DNA of 36,585 bases, from NCBI GenBank assembly GCA_020849535.1, contig JADLGB010000309.1:1-36585 (forward strand). The letters are read 5' to 3'. The position numbers were made by a program, and so were the translations under genes. This stretch comes from Candidatus Hydrogenedentota bacterium (lineage in GTDB: Bacteria > Hydrogenedentota > Hydrogenedentia > Hydrogenedentales > SLHB01). A model generated the notes under the pieces. That model ran no database searches. It was not told the DNA's origin and saw nothing but the letters and a program-made list of their open reading frames with translations. This document shows, one piece after another, positions 12,673 to 20,972 of the stretch. Positions within the stretch are counted from its first letter, which is position 1. Every line of letters starts with the position of its first letter.

Positions 12673-14847
12673 ATGCGAATTGTAGTCACGGGCGGGGCCG
12701 GATATCTCGGGAATCATGTGGTTCGTCTGCTTACGGGCCGTGGCGACCAAGTCCGCGTTTTCGACCGCCTCTGCTTTGGCACGGAGGCCGCGCAGGAACT
12801 TAAGTCCTTGCCGGGCTGCGAGATCGTGCAGGGCGACATCCGCAACATCGCAGCATTCCCAAACCTGCTCGACGGGGCGGACGCCATCATTCACTTGGCG
12901 GGCCTTGCGAACGACCCCTCCTGCGACCTGGACCCGGAGATGGCGCTCGAGGTGAATCTACGGGGCACGGAGCGGCTGGTAGACCTCGCCATGGCGAAGG
13001 GGGTCCGGCGCTTCGTCACCGCTTCCTCGTGCAGCGTGTATGGCAAAGGGGTCTTCGAGGTCCTCGATGAGGAAAGCCCCACGAACCCCGTTTCCGTTTA
13101 CGCGCAAAGCAAGCTCGAGTGCGAGCGGCTTTTGTTGGAACGCCATTGCCGGACGTTTGAGCCCGTCATCGCACGGCCCGCGACGCTATTCGGCTGGTCG
13201 CCGCGGATGCGCTTCGACCTCGCCATCAACCTCATGGTCGCCACCGCCATGCGCAACAAGTGCATCAACATCTATGGCGGGGGCAAGCAGTGGCGGCCGT
13301 TCATCCACGTGCGCGACGCTGCTCGCGCGATGGTCGCGATGGTGGATGCGCCGGCCGTGGATGTGAGCGGCGAGATCTTCAACCTCGGCGCGGACGCGAT
13401 CAACTATCAGATCATCGATCTGGCGAAGCGTATTGCCGCCATGTTCGAGGGCGTGAAACTCGACATCGTGAAGGATGACGAGGACCTCCGCAGCTATCAC
13501 GTTCAGTTCGGCAAGATTAAGCGCGCACTCGGATTCGACGCGGAATGGTCAGCCGATCAAGGCGCGCAGGAGATCCGCGAGTACCTCAGTGACGCGCGCA
13601 TCGATCCCTTTGCCACGATCCACTTCAACGTGCGCCGTATGAAGGAACTCCTCGCCACGCCCGCAGTCGCGGGTGGCGAACCGATGGCCGCGCGCTTCAT
13701 TCCGCTGTGCCCGCCATCGCTGGACGAGGCCGAAGAGCGCGCCGTGATTGAGGTGCTCCGCACCGGCTGGCTCACCACGGGCGCCAAGGTGACGGAATTT
13801 GAAAAGGCGTTTTCGGAAAAGGTCTCTGCTACGCACAGCGTCGCGGTTTCTTCCTGCACGGCGGCGTTGCACTTGTGCATGATTCAGGCGGGAGTGCGTC
13901 CCGGTGATGAGGTGATCACCTCGCCGCTGACGTGGGTCTCGACGGCAAACACGATCGTGAATATGGGCGCGAAGCTAGTGCTGGCGGACGTTCGACCGGA
14001 CACACTGAATATCGATCCCGCCGCCCTTGAAGCCGCGATCACTCCGAAGACGAGGGCGATCATTCCGGTGCATCTGGCGGGTCTGCCGTGCGATATGGAC
14101 GCTATCCTTGCGACTGGAAAGAAATATGGTGTACCGGTAATCGAAGACGCGGCGCACGCGCTGGGCGCGTCGTACAAAGGAACGCCTATCGGCGGCGGCG
14201 AATCGCCCGCGTGTTTCAGCTTCTACCCGGTCAAGAACATCACGACGATTGAAGGCGGCATGATTGCCCTGCCGGATGAAGAACAAGCCATGCGCTTGCG
14301 CATCCTCGCGCACAACGGCCTCAGCACCCACGCGTGGAACCGCTACAGCGGCGACGCGCCACCAGCCAGTCCCGAAGTGATCATGCCCGGCTTCAAATAC
14401 AACATGACCAATGTGGGCGCGGCGATTGGCCTCGAACAACTCGGCAAACTCGATTCATTTCTCGCCTCGCGCCGCCGCCTCGCGCGCATGTACCGTTCCG
14501 TGCTTGCGTCCGTGGATGAGATCGAATTGCCGGACGTGCAGCCTGGTATGGAGCACGCCTGGCACCTCTTTATCATCAGGCTGCAGCCGGAGCGTCTGAG
14601 CAAGTCACGCGATGAGATTGCGCAGATGCTGCGCCAAGAGAACGTGGGAACTGGCGTGCACTTCATCGCGTTGCACAAGCATCGGTACTACCGCGAGACC
14701 TTGGGCCTGGCGGCCGGCGCGCTCCCGGTGGCCACAGCCATGTCGGATTCCATCCTCTCACTGCCGCTGCACCCGCGGCTCACCGACAAGAATGTGAAGG
14801 AAGTGGCGGACGCGCTGAAGAAGGTGATTCACTACGCCCGGGCCTGA
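12673..14847 (+). CDS. Fused NAD-dependent sugar epimerase/dehydratase and DegT-family aminotransferase
   Basis: The 724-residue protein joins two enzymes in one uninterrupted frame. Residues 1 to about 325 are an extended short-chain dehydrogenase: TGGAGYLG at 6-13, FDR at 30-32, ASSCSVYG at 117-124, and the catalytic YAQSK (Tyr143, Lys147). Residues about 340-724 are a DegT/DnrJ/EryC1/StrS aminotransferase: LRTGWLTTG, SSCTAALHL, EDAAHALGA, and the PLP lysine Lys521 in FYPVKNITTIEGG. Together they could epimerise or dehydrate a nucleotide-sugar and then install an amino group, giving a UDP- or dTDP-amino sugar for surface glycans. Separate genes are usual; the fusion is unusual. An internal Met338 lacks a good ribosome-binding site, so a split product is unlikely. 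It converges with the ATP-grasp gene (12 bp between ends). Confidence 0.92.
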   Translation: MRIVVTGGAGYLGNHVVRLLTGRGDQVRVFDRLCFGTEAAQELKSLPGCEIVQGDIRNIAAFPNLLDGADAIIHLAGLANDPSCDLDPEMALEVNLRGTERLVDLAMAKGVRRFVTASSCSVYGKGVFEVLDEESPTNPVSVYAQSKLECERLLLERHCRTFEPVIARPATLFGWSPRMRFDLAINLMVATAMRNKCINIYGGGKQWRPFIHVRDAARAMVAMVDAPAVDVSGEIFNLGADAINYQIIDLAKRIAAMFEGVKLDIVKDDEDLRSYHVQFGKIKRALGFDAEWSADQGAQEIREYLSDARIDPFATIHFNVRRMKELLATPAVAGGEPMAARFIPLCPPSLDEAEERAVIEVLRTGWLTTGAKVTEFEKAFSEKVSATHSVAVSSCTAALHLCMIQAGVRPGDEVITSPLTWVSTANTIVNMGAKLVLADVRPDTLNIDPAALEAAITPKTRAIIPVHLAGLPCDMDAILATGKKYGVPVIEDAAHALGASYKGTPIGGGESPACFSFYPVKNITTIEGGMIALPDEEQAMRLRILAHNGLSTHAWNRYSGDAPPASPEVIMPGFKYNMTNVGAAIGLEQLGKLDSFLASRRRLARMYRSVLASVDEIELPDVQPGMEHAWHLFIIRLQPERLSKSRDEIAQMLRQENVGTGVHFIALHKHRYYRETLGLAAGALPVATAMSDSILSLPLHPRLTDKNVKEVADALKKVIHYARA

Positions 14848-14859
14848 GCCGGAACGGTA

Positions 14860-16137
14860 TCAGATCGGCTCGCGCCCGAGCACTTCGAGAGCGTCGGGCG
14901 TCAGCGTTCGGAGCATAGGGTATCGCTCCTGAATAGCGAAGGTCTCCGTATACGAGTCGTTGATCATGATGCAGCGGGCGAATTCGATCCCGTGACGTTG
15001 CACGAGAGCGGCGATTGCGCTGACCTTGTCCTCGGCACACAATTTCTCCACGAAGAAGTCCGGAATTCTGTATTTCTCCATGAGGGCGGGCGCAGCCGCG
15101 TTCTTGCTGAGAAGCAATTGGCGAACGCCGCGATTGTTCAGATCCACCATGCACGCGACCGCGTCCGGGTCGGGCTTTCCATCCTTGCGAACGAGGGTGT
15201 CGTCCCAGTCCCAGATGACCCAATCAAACGGCGGGGTGTCGACGAGATTGCGCATGCACCGGTTCAGCAGCACAGGCTGGGGCCGTGGGATCCGCACCTC
15301 GTGTCCGGAGAACATGAACACGGAGATCAGCGGGATGTTTACACCGCACATGCGGGTCAGTGTGCTGCTGCCTCCGATGCGTGCGTTGATCTCCAGGAGA
15401 ACCGGCTCGCCACGATCATTCTCCTTGAACTGGGCAAACCAGGGGCCTTCGATCTTCAGTGCTTCCGCGATCCGTGCGATGTTCTCATGCACACGCGCGT
15501 CATCGACCGGCTCCGTACCCAATGCGATCCCTTGGCCGATGCGACCGCGGACGCGGGGATTGCAGAAAAGCAGCTTACCCTCGCGATCGCTGATGCAATC
15601 CACCGTGAACTCTCGTCCCGGCAGGTACTCAGAGAGCAGCAACCCCTTCGCGATCGCCGCGTCAAGCTGCTGTTTGTGCTCAACGAGAATGCCGCCGACC
15701 GAACCGCTCGCCGTATCGGGCTTGGCGAATAGCGGAAGGGCCGGGTCCTGCGTTGAATAAATCTTGGGGACAGGTACGACTCCCGCGAGGCGCTCGTACG
15801 TCGCGCGCTTGGAGAGCAGCAATTCGGCGATCTCCGCGCGCGGTGTGATGAAGGTGATGCCTTCAACATTCCAACGCGAGAACACGGCAACGAGTTTGTC
15901 CCAGGCGGGCAAGACGATGTCGATATTGCGTTCGCGCAGGATTTTGACAAACCGGGACTCGAAACCGGGCTCGTCGTAGCCGGGGCACAAGACGTAGTTC
16001 TTGAGCAGATGCCGAGCCGGATCGTGCTGCGATTCGTAGCTGCTGCCGGCGAACAGGGTGATCTTGTTGCTGCGCGACAGGGCCTGGATGGCTTCGAGGC
16101 CAACCTCGTTGCGTGCCGGAAAGACGAAGACGTTCAT
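14860..16137 (-). CDS. ATP-grasp ligase fused to a HAD-like domain
   Basis: The 425-residue protein has an ATP-grasp domain of the carbamoyl-phosphate-synthase/PylC type at about 1-300. Signs are a pre-ATP-grasp fold (MNVFVFPARNEVGLEAIQAL), Lys139 in PLFAKPDTASGSVGG, the LLSEYLPGREFTVD strand and the magnesium-binding LLEINARIGGSS (Glu249, Asn251). A HAD-superfamily domain follows at about 305-425: motif I VIWDWDDTLV (Asp310, Asp312), motif II-like LLLSKNAA, and acidic motif IV IMINDSYTE. ATP-grasp enzymes join a carboxylate to an amine through an acyl-phosphate; the HAD domain would hydrolyse or transfer phosphate. The start codon is 10 bp after the glycosyltransferase stop, so both are in one operon. 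Linking an amino acid or acid sugar to the amino sugar made next door is my inference. Confidence 0.82.
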   Translation of the reverse strand: MNVFVFPARNEVGLEAIQALSRSNKITLFAGSSYESQHDPARHLLKNYVLCPGYDEPGFESRFVKILRERNIDIVLPAWDKLVAVFSRWNVEGITFITPRAEIAELLLSKRATYERLAGVVPVPKIYSTQDPALPLFAKPDTASGSVGGILVEHKQQLDAAIAKGLLLSEYLPGREFTVDCISDREGKLLFCNPRVRGRIGQGIALGTEPVDDARVHENIARIAEALKIEGPWFAQFKENDRGEPVLLEINARIGGSSTLTRMCGVNIPLISVFMFSGHEVRIPRPQPVLLNRCMRNLVDTPPFDWVIWDWDDTLVRKDGKPDPDAVACMVDLNNRGVRQLLLSKNAAAPALMEKYRIPDFFVEKLCAEDKVSAIAALVQRHGIEFARCIMINDSYTETFAIQERYPMLRTLTPDALEVLGREPI

Positions 16138-16147
16138 GGGCGCCCCA

Positions 16148-17077
16148 TCACTCGACCACTTCCTTTACGATGTAATAGGGGCGGTTCTGCACTTCGATGT
16201 AAATTCGGCTGATGTATTCGCACATAAGGCCTGTGGCGATGAGCTGCACACCGAACATGAGAAACATCAGTGCCGTAACGGTTCCCATGTAATTGAGGTC
16301 CCCACGCGTATAACGCCAATACGCAACGCGGAGTCCCACGCCGAAGCCACTGATGGCGAATACCCAGCCCAGCAGACTGAAGAACTGAAGTGGAGCGGCC
16401 GTGACGCTCGTCACCAGATCGAATGCCGTCCGGAAGAGTTTGAACAGGCCATACTTGCTCGTCCCGGCGCCGCGCGGTTCGTGCCGCACAACGACCTCGG
16501 CGGTGCGCACCCCGAGCCAGGCCACATCCACGGGCAAATACCGCGAGCGGTGGGTGAACTTCGCCATGAGGTCAATCACCTCACGCCGAAAGGCTTTGAT
16601 CGAGCAACCCACGTCGTGAAACTGGGCGCGCGTCGTCTTCTTCACGAAGTAGTTGAGCATGCGCGACGGAATCGTCCGCAGGAAGGTGTCTTTGCGGTCC
16701 TGCCTCCATCCACTGACGAAATCATACCCTTCGTCGATTTTGGCAATGAGCTTCGGGAGTTCTTCCGGAGGGTTCTGGAGGTCGGCATCGAGCATGGCCA
16801 CGATATCGCCGCGCACATGCGCGAAGCCCGCGTAAAGCGCCGGGCTCTGTCCGAAATTACGTGCCAGACACACGATACGCAGCCGCGGGTCGCCCGCGCG
16901 CAATTCACGAAGCAGCGCAAGACTGCCGTCCGTACTGCCATCGTCCACGGCGACGACCTCGAAACTGCGCCCAAGCTCACCCAATACGGACACAATACGC
17001 GCGTGAAGTTCCCGCAGGTTCGGTTCTTCATTGAATACCGGAATGACGACCGAGATCTCCGGTGCAGCTTGCTCCAT
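16148..17077 (-). CDS. Family 2 glycosyltransferase of the polyprenyl-phosphate type
   Basis: The 309-residue protein is a GT-A glycosyltransferase (GT2) of the GtrB/DPM1/ArnC group. Catalytic residues lie at 45-50 (DDGSTD) and 97-99 (DAD in MLDADLQNPPEE), with the conserved QDRKDTFLRTIPSRMLNYF segment and RGAGTSKYG at 202-210. Two C-terminal transmembrane helices (about 229-250 and 264-287) end in the typical RPYYIVKE tail. Such enzymes move a sugar from a nucleotide donor onto a C55 polyprenyl phosphate at the inner face of the membrane, preparing it for flipping and transfer to a glycan, protein or lipid. A strong ribosome-binding site (GGAGGT) precedes the ATG. It is the first gene of a two-gene operon with the ATP-grasp-HAD fusion. 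Confidence 0.92.
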   Translation of the reverse strand: MEQAAPEISVVIPVFNEEPNLRELHARIVSVLGELGRSFEVVAVDDGSTDGSLALLRELRAGDPRLRIVCLARNFGQSPALYAGFAHVRGDIVAMLDADLQNPPEELPKLIAKIDEGYDFVSGWRQDRKDTFLRTIPSRMLNYFVKKTTRAQFHDVGCSIKAFRREVIDLMAKFTHRSRYLPVDVAWLGVRTAEVVVRHEPRGAGTSKYGLFKLFRTAFDLVTSVTAAPLQFFSLLGWVFAISGFGVGLRVAYWRYTRGDLNYMGTVTALMFLMFGVQLIATGLMCEYISRIYIEVQNRPYYIVKEVVE

Positions 17078-17128
17078 TGTACCTCCGGACGCAGCCCATC
17101 CGCGCTACGTGCTACTGGAATGATCGTC

Positions 17129-17146
17129 GGTACGATACTATGTACC
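17129..17146. promoter_or_regulatory. Inverted repeat in the divergent promoter region
   Basis: GGTACGATACTATGTACC has GGTAC/GTACC arms around eight bases. On the minus strand the centre reads TAGTAT, a possible -10 box for the glycosyltransferase operon, and CTTTGATT lies about 15 bp above it. The position between divergent genes makes it a candidate operator. Confidence 0.35.
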
Positions 17147-17280
17147 AAACGGCGAATCAAAGGAAGATGGAGCGGCGATTGACATTTCCTCTTGGCCGCC
17201 CTAAGGTTCAGCGATTAACTTGTGTGTGTTTCTGAAGTTGTCCACGGCCATGCTTGCGCGGTGGGAGGAGCGAAGAAGGA

Positions 17281-18150
17281 ATGCGCGATGAAGGCGTTTG
17301 TGTGGCATGCGGCGGACCCCTGCGGTTCTTCGGCCGCCGGATCGGCTATGCCTACCACGAGTGCCTCACCTGTCGCAGCCTGCAGCTTGTGCCTCAACCC
17401 ACTCCGGAGGAGTTGGAAGCGGCATATCGAACCGAGTACGTGAAATCCGGTCATCTGCGCTCCGCCGCGGAAGAAGCGGTAGGAGCGGCCCAGCCCTACT
17501 ACAAGGCGCTGCTCGCCGCGCTGCACGCTCACGGCATGCCTTCAAGTGTCCTGGAAGTGGGAGCGGGTTGGGGCGGCCTGGGAGAATGGCTCGTCTCGCA
17601 GGGAGTCGACTACCGCGGGGTCGACCTCGCCGTGGACATGGTTGCGCACTGCAGGACCAAAGGCTTGGCCGTCGAACGTGGCGACCTCTTCAGCGTCCAA
17701 GGCGAAACCCGTGACGCACTGATGATGTCCGCCGTGTTCGAACACATCGTGAGCCACGACGCGTGGCTGGACCACGCGCGAACGCTGCTCAACCCGGGCG
17801 GCTTGTTTGTGTCCATGCAACCCACCGCGCGGTTCGCCCGCTTCATGGGTCAGGCCGCCCGCGCGGGAATCCGATCACTTGAATTGCCGCAGTTGCACGA
17901 AGTCTTCTGTCCGCCCTGGCACACCGTGCTCTTTTCGATAAACGGGATGCAGCGCCTGATGGCACGCCACGGGTTCCGGCTGCTCGACGTGCGGCCCGGT
18001 CCGCAAGGTATCGGGCGCGGCCTGACCGGAGCGGCGAAATGGGCGCTGGGCGCGGTTAACAAAGCAGGCTGGCCGATGCTTGGCGCAAAATGGCCTTTCG
18101 TGATTTGCCATATTTTCGTATTTCGCAAGGAACACGACTCGCCAATCTGA
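17281..18150 (+). CDS. Class I SAM-dependent methyltransferase with N-terminal zinc ribbon
   Basis: The 289-residue protein starts with a small zinc ribbon: Cys7-x2-Cys10 and Cys28-x2-Cys31 (CVACGG, HECLTC). The SAM-binding Rossmann fold then follows, with motif I LEVGAGWGGLGEWL at 91-104, the acidic VDLAVDM after strand 2, RGDLF, and SAVFEHIVSH. This layout is frequent among methyltransferases in lipopolysaccharide, capsule and deoxysugar clusters (the NovU/TylC3-like group), where they methylate a sugar carbon or oxygen. Residues 180-235 (RSLELPQLHEVFCPPWHTVL) and the hydrophobic C-terminus complete the family pattern. I chose the ATG at 17281 because GGAGGAG sits at 17264-17270; the TTG at 17254 precedes that site. 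It is divergent from the glycosyltransferase operon, and substrate identity is inference. Confidence 0.85.
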   Translation: MRDEGVCVACGGPLRFFGRRIGYAYHECLTCRSLQLVPQPTPEELEAAYRTEYVKSGHLRSAAEEAVGAAQPYYKALLAALHAHGMPSSVLEVGAGWGGLGEWLVSQGVDYRGVDLAVDMVAHCRTKGLAVERGDLFSVQGETRDALMMSAVFEHIVSHDAWLDHARTLLNPGGLFVSMQPTARFARFMGQAARAGIRSLELPQLHEVFCPPWHTVLFSINGMQRLMARHGFRLLDVRPGPQGIGRGLTGAAKWALGAVNKAGWPMLGAKWPFVICHIFVFRKEHDSPI

Positions 18151-18159
18151 TGGTATAAT
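18151..18159 (+). promoter_or_regulatory. Extended -10 promoter upstream of the FG-GAP gene
   Basis: TGGTATAAT is a perfect extended -10 element (TGn plus TATAAT). It begins directly after the methyltransferase stop codon and would give a leader of about 140 bases. No -35 box at 17 bp is evident, which extended -10 promoters do not need. Confidence 0.5.
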
Positions 18160-18306
18160 CACCAATGGGTTGGCACTGCGAGATGAGACCTTCTGCCGCG
18201 CAAGGCTTTGCCGACACTTGACTTGTGGGCCATGGGGTATATTGTGGCCGCCCCAAGCAAGGACCGAACATTGGGATCATGCCTAGCGTCTGAGGAGGTA
18301 TGGTCT

Positions 18307-20508
18307 ATGTTCTCCAGCGCAAAACTCCCGAAGGCTTTCCCACATCGCATACTCTCGCAACTCCTTCTCTTCATGGCACTTGCTTCACTCGCCACTGCAA
18401 CTGCCTGGGCCCTGCCGGGCGAGGTCATTGCCGAGCGGAAGATCAGCAGCGTGGCGGGCGATTTCACCGGTCTGCTGGATTCCGATGACCAGTTCGGGTA
18501 TTCGGTCTCTCCTGTGGGTGACTTGGACGGAAACGGCGTGGCGGATCTCGCCGCCGGCGCACTGAACGACGATGACGGCGGCCTCAACCGCGGAGCGGTA
18601 TGGGTTATCCTGCTTTCCGCGGATGGCATCGCAATTGCCTCGCAGAAGATCAGCGCCGCGGCAGGAGGCTTCGGCGGGGCGCTGGATGATTCAGACGCCT
18701 TCGGCATCTCAGCGGCCTCGTTGGGCGATCTGGATGGCGACGGTGTGCCGGACCTCGCCGTAGGCGCCGCCGGTGACGACGATGGCGGCCTCAATCGCGG
18801 CGCCGTCTGGATCCTCTTCCTGAACGCAGACGGCTCAGTGAAATCCCACCAGAAGATCGGCGGCGCCGAGGGCGGCTTCACCGGCCCGCTCGACAATGGA
18901 GACGCGTTCGGCTCCGCGCTTTGCGGCGTTGGAGACCTTGACGGCGACGGCGTCGCAGACCTGGCCGCCGGGGCCCCTGCCGATGACGACGGCGGGACGG
19001 ACCGGGGCGCGGTCTGGATCCTGTTCTTGAATCCGGATGGCACGGTCAAATCCCACCAGAAAGTCAGCGCTTCGATTGGCGCGGCGTTGCCTCTCGCAAA
19101 CTCGGACGGGTTCGGCAGTTCCGTGGCCGCGATCGGCGACCTGGACGGCGACGCCATCACCGATTTGGCGGTGGGCGCGATCGGAGACGACAGCGGCGGC
19201 GCGTTGCGCGGCGCGGTGTGGATCCTGCTTCTGAATGGCGATGGAACCGTGCATGCGACGCAGAAGATCAGCGATACGCATGGCGGCTTCGAGGGCTATC
19301 TGGAGAATTCGGACCAGTTTGGATCCTCCATCGCACCCTTGGGCGACTTGGACGCTGACGGTGTCGCCGATTTGGCTGTCGGCGCTCAGGGCGATGACGA
19401 TGGCGGAAGTGCACGGGGCGCAATATACGTGCTGCTTATGAACGCGGATGGCACGGTGCACGGTTTCCAGAAGATCAGTTCCCTGGAAGGCGGACTGGTG
19501 GGTCCCCTGCGCGCCGGCGACCGCTTCGGTGTTTCGTTGGCCGGTCTCGGCGATCGGAATGCCGATGGTATGCCGGAATTGGCGGTGGGTGCCAACCAGG
19601 ACGATGATGGCGGAAGCGGTTGCGGCGCCGTGTGGCTCCTGAGTCTCGAGGGAACGGTCCTCGACAGCGACGGAGATGGTCTCGTCGATGCGGACGAAAG
19701 CAAGGTCTACGGCACGGACCCCTCCAACCCGGACTCCGACGGCGATGGACTCAGCGACGGGGATGAGGTGCTCGTCTACGGAACCGGCCCGCTCGACCCG
19801 GATACCGATGGAGGCGGCATCGACGACGGACAGGAAGTGCTGGTAGACGGTACAAATCCACTCGACCCTTCTGATGACGTCGTCATTACCGATACCGATG
19901 GCGATGGACTTCTCGACAGCGAGGAGCTGGACTTGGCTCAAGGGAGCGGCTGTCCCGATCCGCTGAACCCGGACTCGGACGGCGACGGCCTCCTTGACGG
20001 CGATGAGGTCGTGAATCTGGGAACCAGCCCTTGCGATCCGGATACCGACGGGGACGGCATCGAAGACGGAACCGACCCCACGCCCCTCGAATACGGCGTT
20101 CCCGCGGCCTATGTGGCCGCGTTGGTCGACAGCTTGGCCAAAGCAGTGGCCGCCCTGCCGGTCAACGTGATTGACGCACCGAACGCGAAGTGCGCGAAGG
20201 GCCGCATCAGCGCCATGACCTGCAAACTCAAGACTGTGCAGCAGAAGCTGGCCTCGGGCTGCTATACGGCGGCAATGCGGGAGTTGCAGTGTCTGCTGCT
20301 ACTGGTTGACGGAAACGCTGAGCCTGCCGACTGGGTGAAGGATTCGGCCCAAAAGCAGCAGATTACCGCGCAACTCGAATCGGCAATCGCCATGACGGAA
20401 CTGCTGGTCGAGACTCAACAGCCGAAGCCCCGGCCGCGCCCGGACCATCATGGCGGGCACAGAAAGCCGCACGACAGGGATAGACACAAGGGGCACGGGC
20501 ATCACTAG
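18307..20508 (+). CDS. Secreted FG-GAP repeat protein with calcium-binding repeats and His-rich tail
   Basis: The 733-residue protein has a signal peptide (RILSQLLLFMALASLATATA, cleavage near Ala36). Six FG-GAP/integrin-alpha-like repeats of about 64 residues follow. Each runs 'QKIS..GGF.G.L...D.FG....GDLDGDGV.DLAVGA..DDDGG..RGAVWIL.LN.DGTV' and contains a DxDxDG calcium site (for example GDLDGDGVADLA). Next comes a thrombospondin-type-3-like region (about 450-600) with repeated DSDGDGL..GDE units. A helical domain with four cysteines follows (AKCAKGRISAMTCKLKTVQQ). The protein ends with a strongly basic, histidine-rich tail (HHGGHRKPHDRDRHKGHGHH). It is probably a cell-surface or extracellular calcium-dependent binding protein. 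GAGGAGGT seven bases before the ATG at 18307 sets the start; in-frame codons upstream are non-coding. A terminator follows. Confidence 0.85.
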   Translation: MFSSAKLPKAFPHRILSQLLLFMALASLATATAWALPGEVIAERKISSVAGDFTGLLDSDDQFGYSVSPVGDLDGNGVADLAAGALNDDDGGLNRGAVWVILLSADGIAIASQKISAAAGGFGGALDDSDAFGISAASLGDLDGDGVPDLAVGAAGDDDGGLNRGAVWILFLNADGSVKSHQKIGGAEGGFTGPLDNGDAFGSALCGVGDLDGDGVADLAAGAPADDDGGTDRGAVWILFLNPDGTVKSHQKVSASIGAALPLANSDGFGSSVAAIGDLDGDAITDLAVGAIGDDSGGALRGAVWILLLNGDGTVHATQKISDTHGGFEGYLENSDQFGSSIAPLGDLDADGVADLAVGAQGDDDGGSARGAIYVLLMNADGTVHGFQKISSLEGGLVGPLRAGDRFGVSLAGLGDRNADGMPELAVGANQDDDGGSGCGAVWLLSLEGTVLDSDGDGLVDADESKVYGTDPSNPDSDGDGLSDGDEVLVYGTGPLDPDTDGGGIDDGQEVLVDGTNPLDPSDDVVITDTDGDGLLDSEELDLAQGSGCPDPLNPDSDGDGLLDGDEVVNLGTSPCDPDTDGDGIEDGTDPTPLEYGVPAAYVAALVDSLAKAVAALPVNVIDAPNAKCAKGRISAMTCKLKTVQQKLASGCYTAAMRELQCLLLLVDGNAEPADWVKDSAQKQQITAQLESAIAMTELLVETQQPKPRPRPDHHGGHRKPHDRDRHKGHGHH

Positions 20509-20570
20509 GGTTGCCACCGAAATTTCGGGCGCCAGGATTCCGTGTGTCCGGCGCATGAATTGGACTCAAG

Positions 20571-20605
20571 GGCACGGGGCAGGCATCTGTCCCGTGCCTG
20601 TTTTT
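20571..20605 (+). terminator. Rho-independent terminator after the FG-GAP gene
   Basis: GGCACGGG-GCAG (20571-20582) pairs with CTG-TCCCGTGCC (20587-20599) around a short GCAT loop, and TGTTTTT follows at once. The position 63 bp after the stop codon and the T-run make this the clearest intrinsic terminator in the window. Confidence 0.75.
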
Positions 20606-20666
20606 GGGAAGAGCCCTTCCGCCGCGTTGATCCAGCACTGCCATTCCCGCGGTCAAGCCAAAGACT

Positions 20667-20810
20667 GGCGGGTAGGAAAACCCGCCCTCCAGGACTGCGC
20701 TGAGGGCTGGTCTTCTGGTATGCTTCTGCTTTGTTGACAGAGCCGACAGAAGTCGATGCGCAGGCGCAACATCCCCCGGCCCTGCGGGCCACCCCCTTCA
20801 AAGGGGGAAC
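20667..20810. repeat. Short intergenic hairpin repeats
   Basis: Two pieces stand out. GGCGGGT-N6-ACCCGCC lies at 20667-20686. Near 20774-20808, CCCCCGGCCCTGCGGGCCAC holds a GGCCCTGCGGGCC hairpin and is followed by CCCCCTTCAAAGGGGG, a second hairpin. Both are of kinds seen repeatedly between genes in environmental genomes. Confidence 0.5.
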
Positions 20811-20972
20811 AAGATGGGGCAATTCAGTGGTGTCTGCGCAGATTTCCGTCATCGGGCGATCTTTCGATCTTGGGCTTCAGCGGGCGAAGCGACTCCTGTC
20901 GGTTGCGCCTTTGTTGCGGAAGTCCTGGGCAGGGCGTCCGGCTGACTTCAGGGCCACGGAGAACGTATCCAC

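Larger units (their letters stand above)
20509..20972. other. Gene-free stretch with terminator and short hairpins
   Basis: It holds the terminator at 20571-20605 and the two hairpin repeats in 20667-20810. The remaining 160 bp before the metallophosphoesterase gene show no gene or clear promoter. Confidence 0.5.

Noticed and set aside
13186..14439. Several minus-strand frames inside the epimerase-aminotransferase gene
   Set aside because: They are antisense shadows of a strongly supported gene.
18218..18243. TTGACT and TATATT as a promoter for the FG-GAP gene
   Set aside because: The spacing is only 14 bases, too short for sigma-70; the extended -10 box at 18151 is better.
18159..19941. 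Long minus-strand frames opposite the FG-GAP repeat protein
   Set aside because: The repeats produce long antisense frames by composition; none has a ribosome-binding site or domain.
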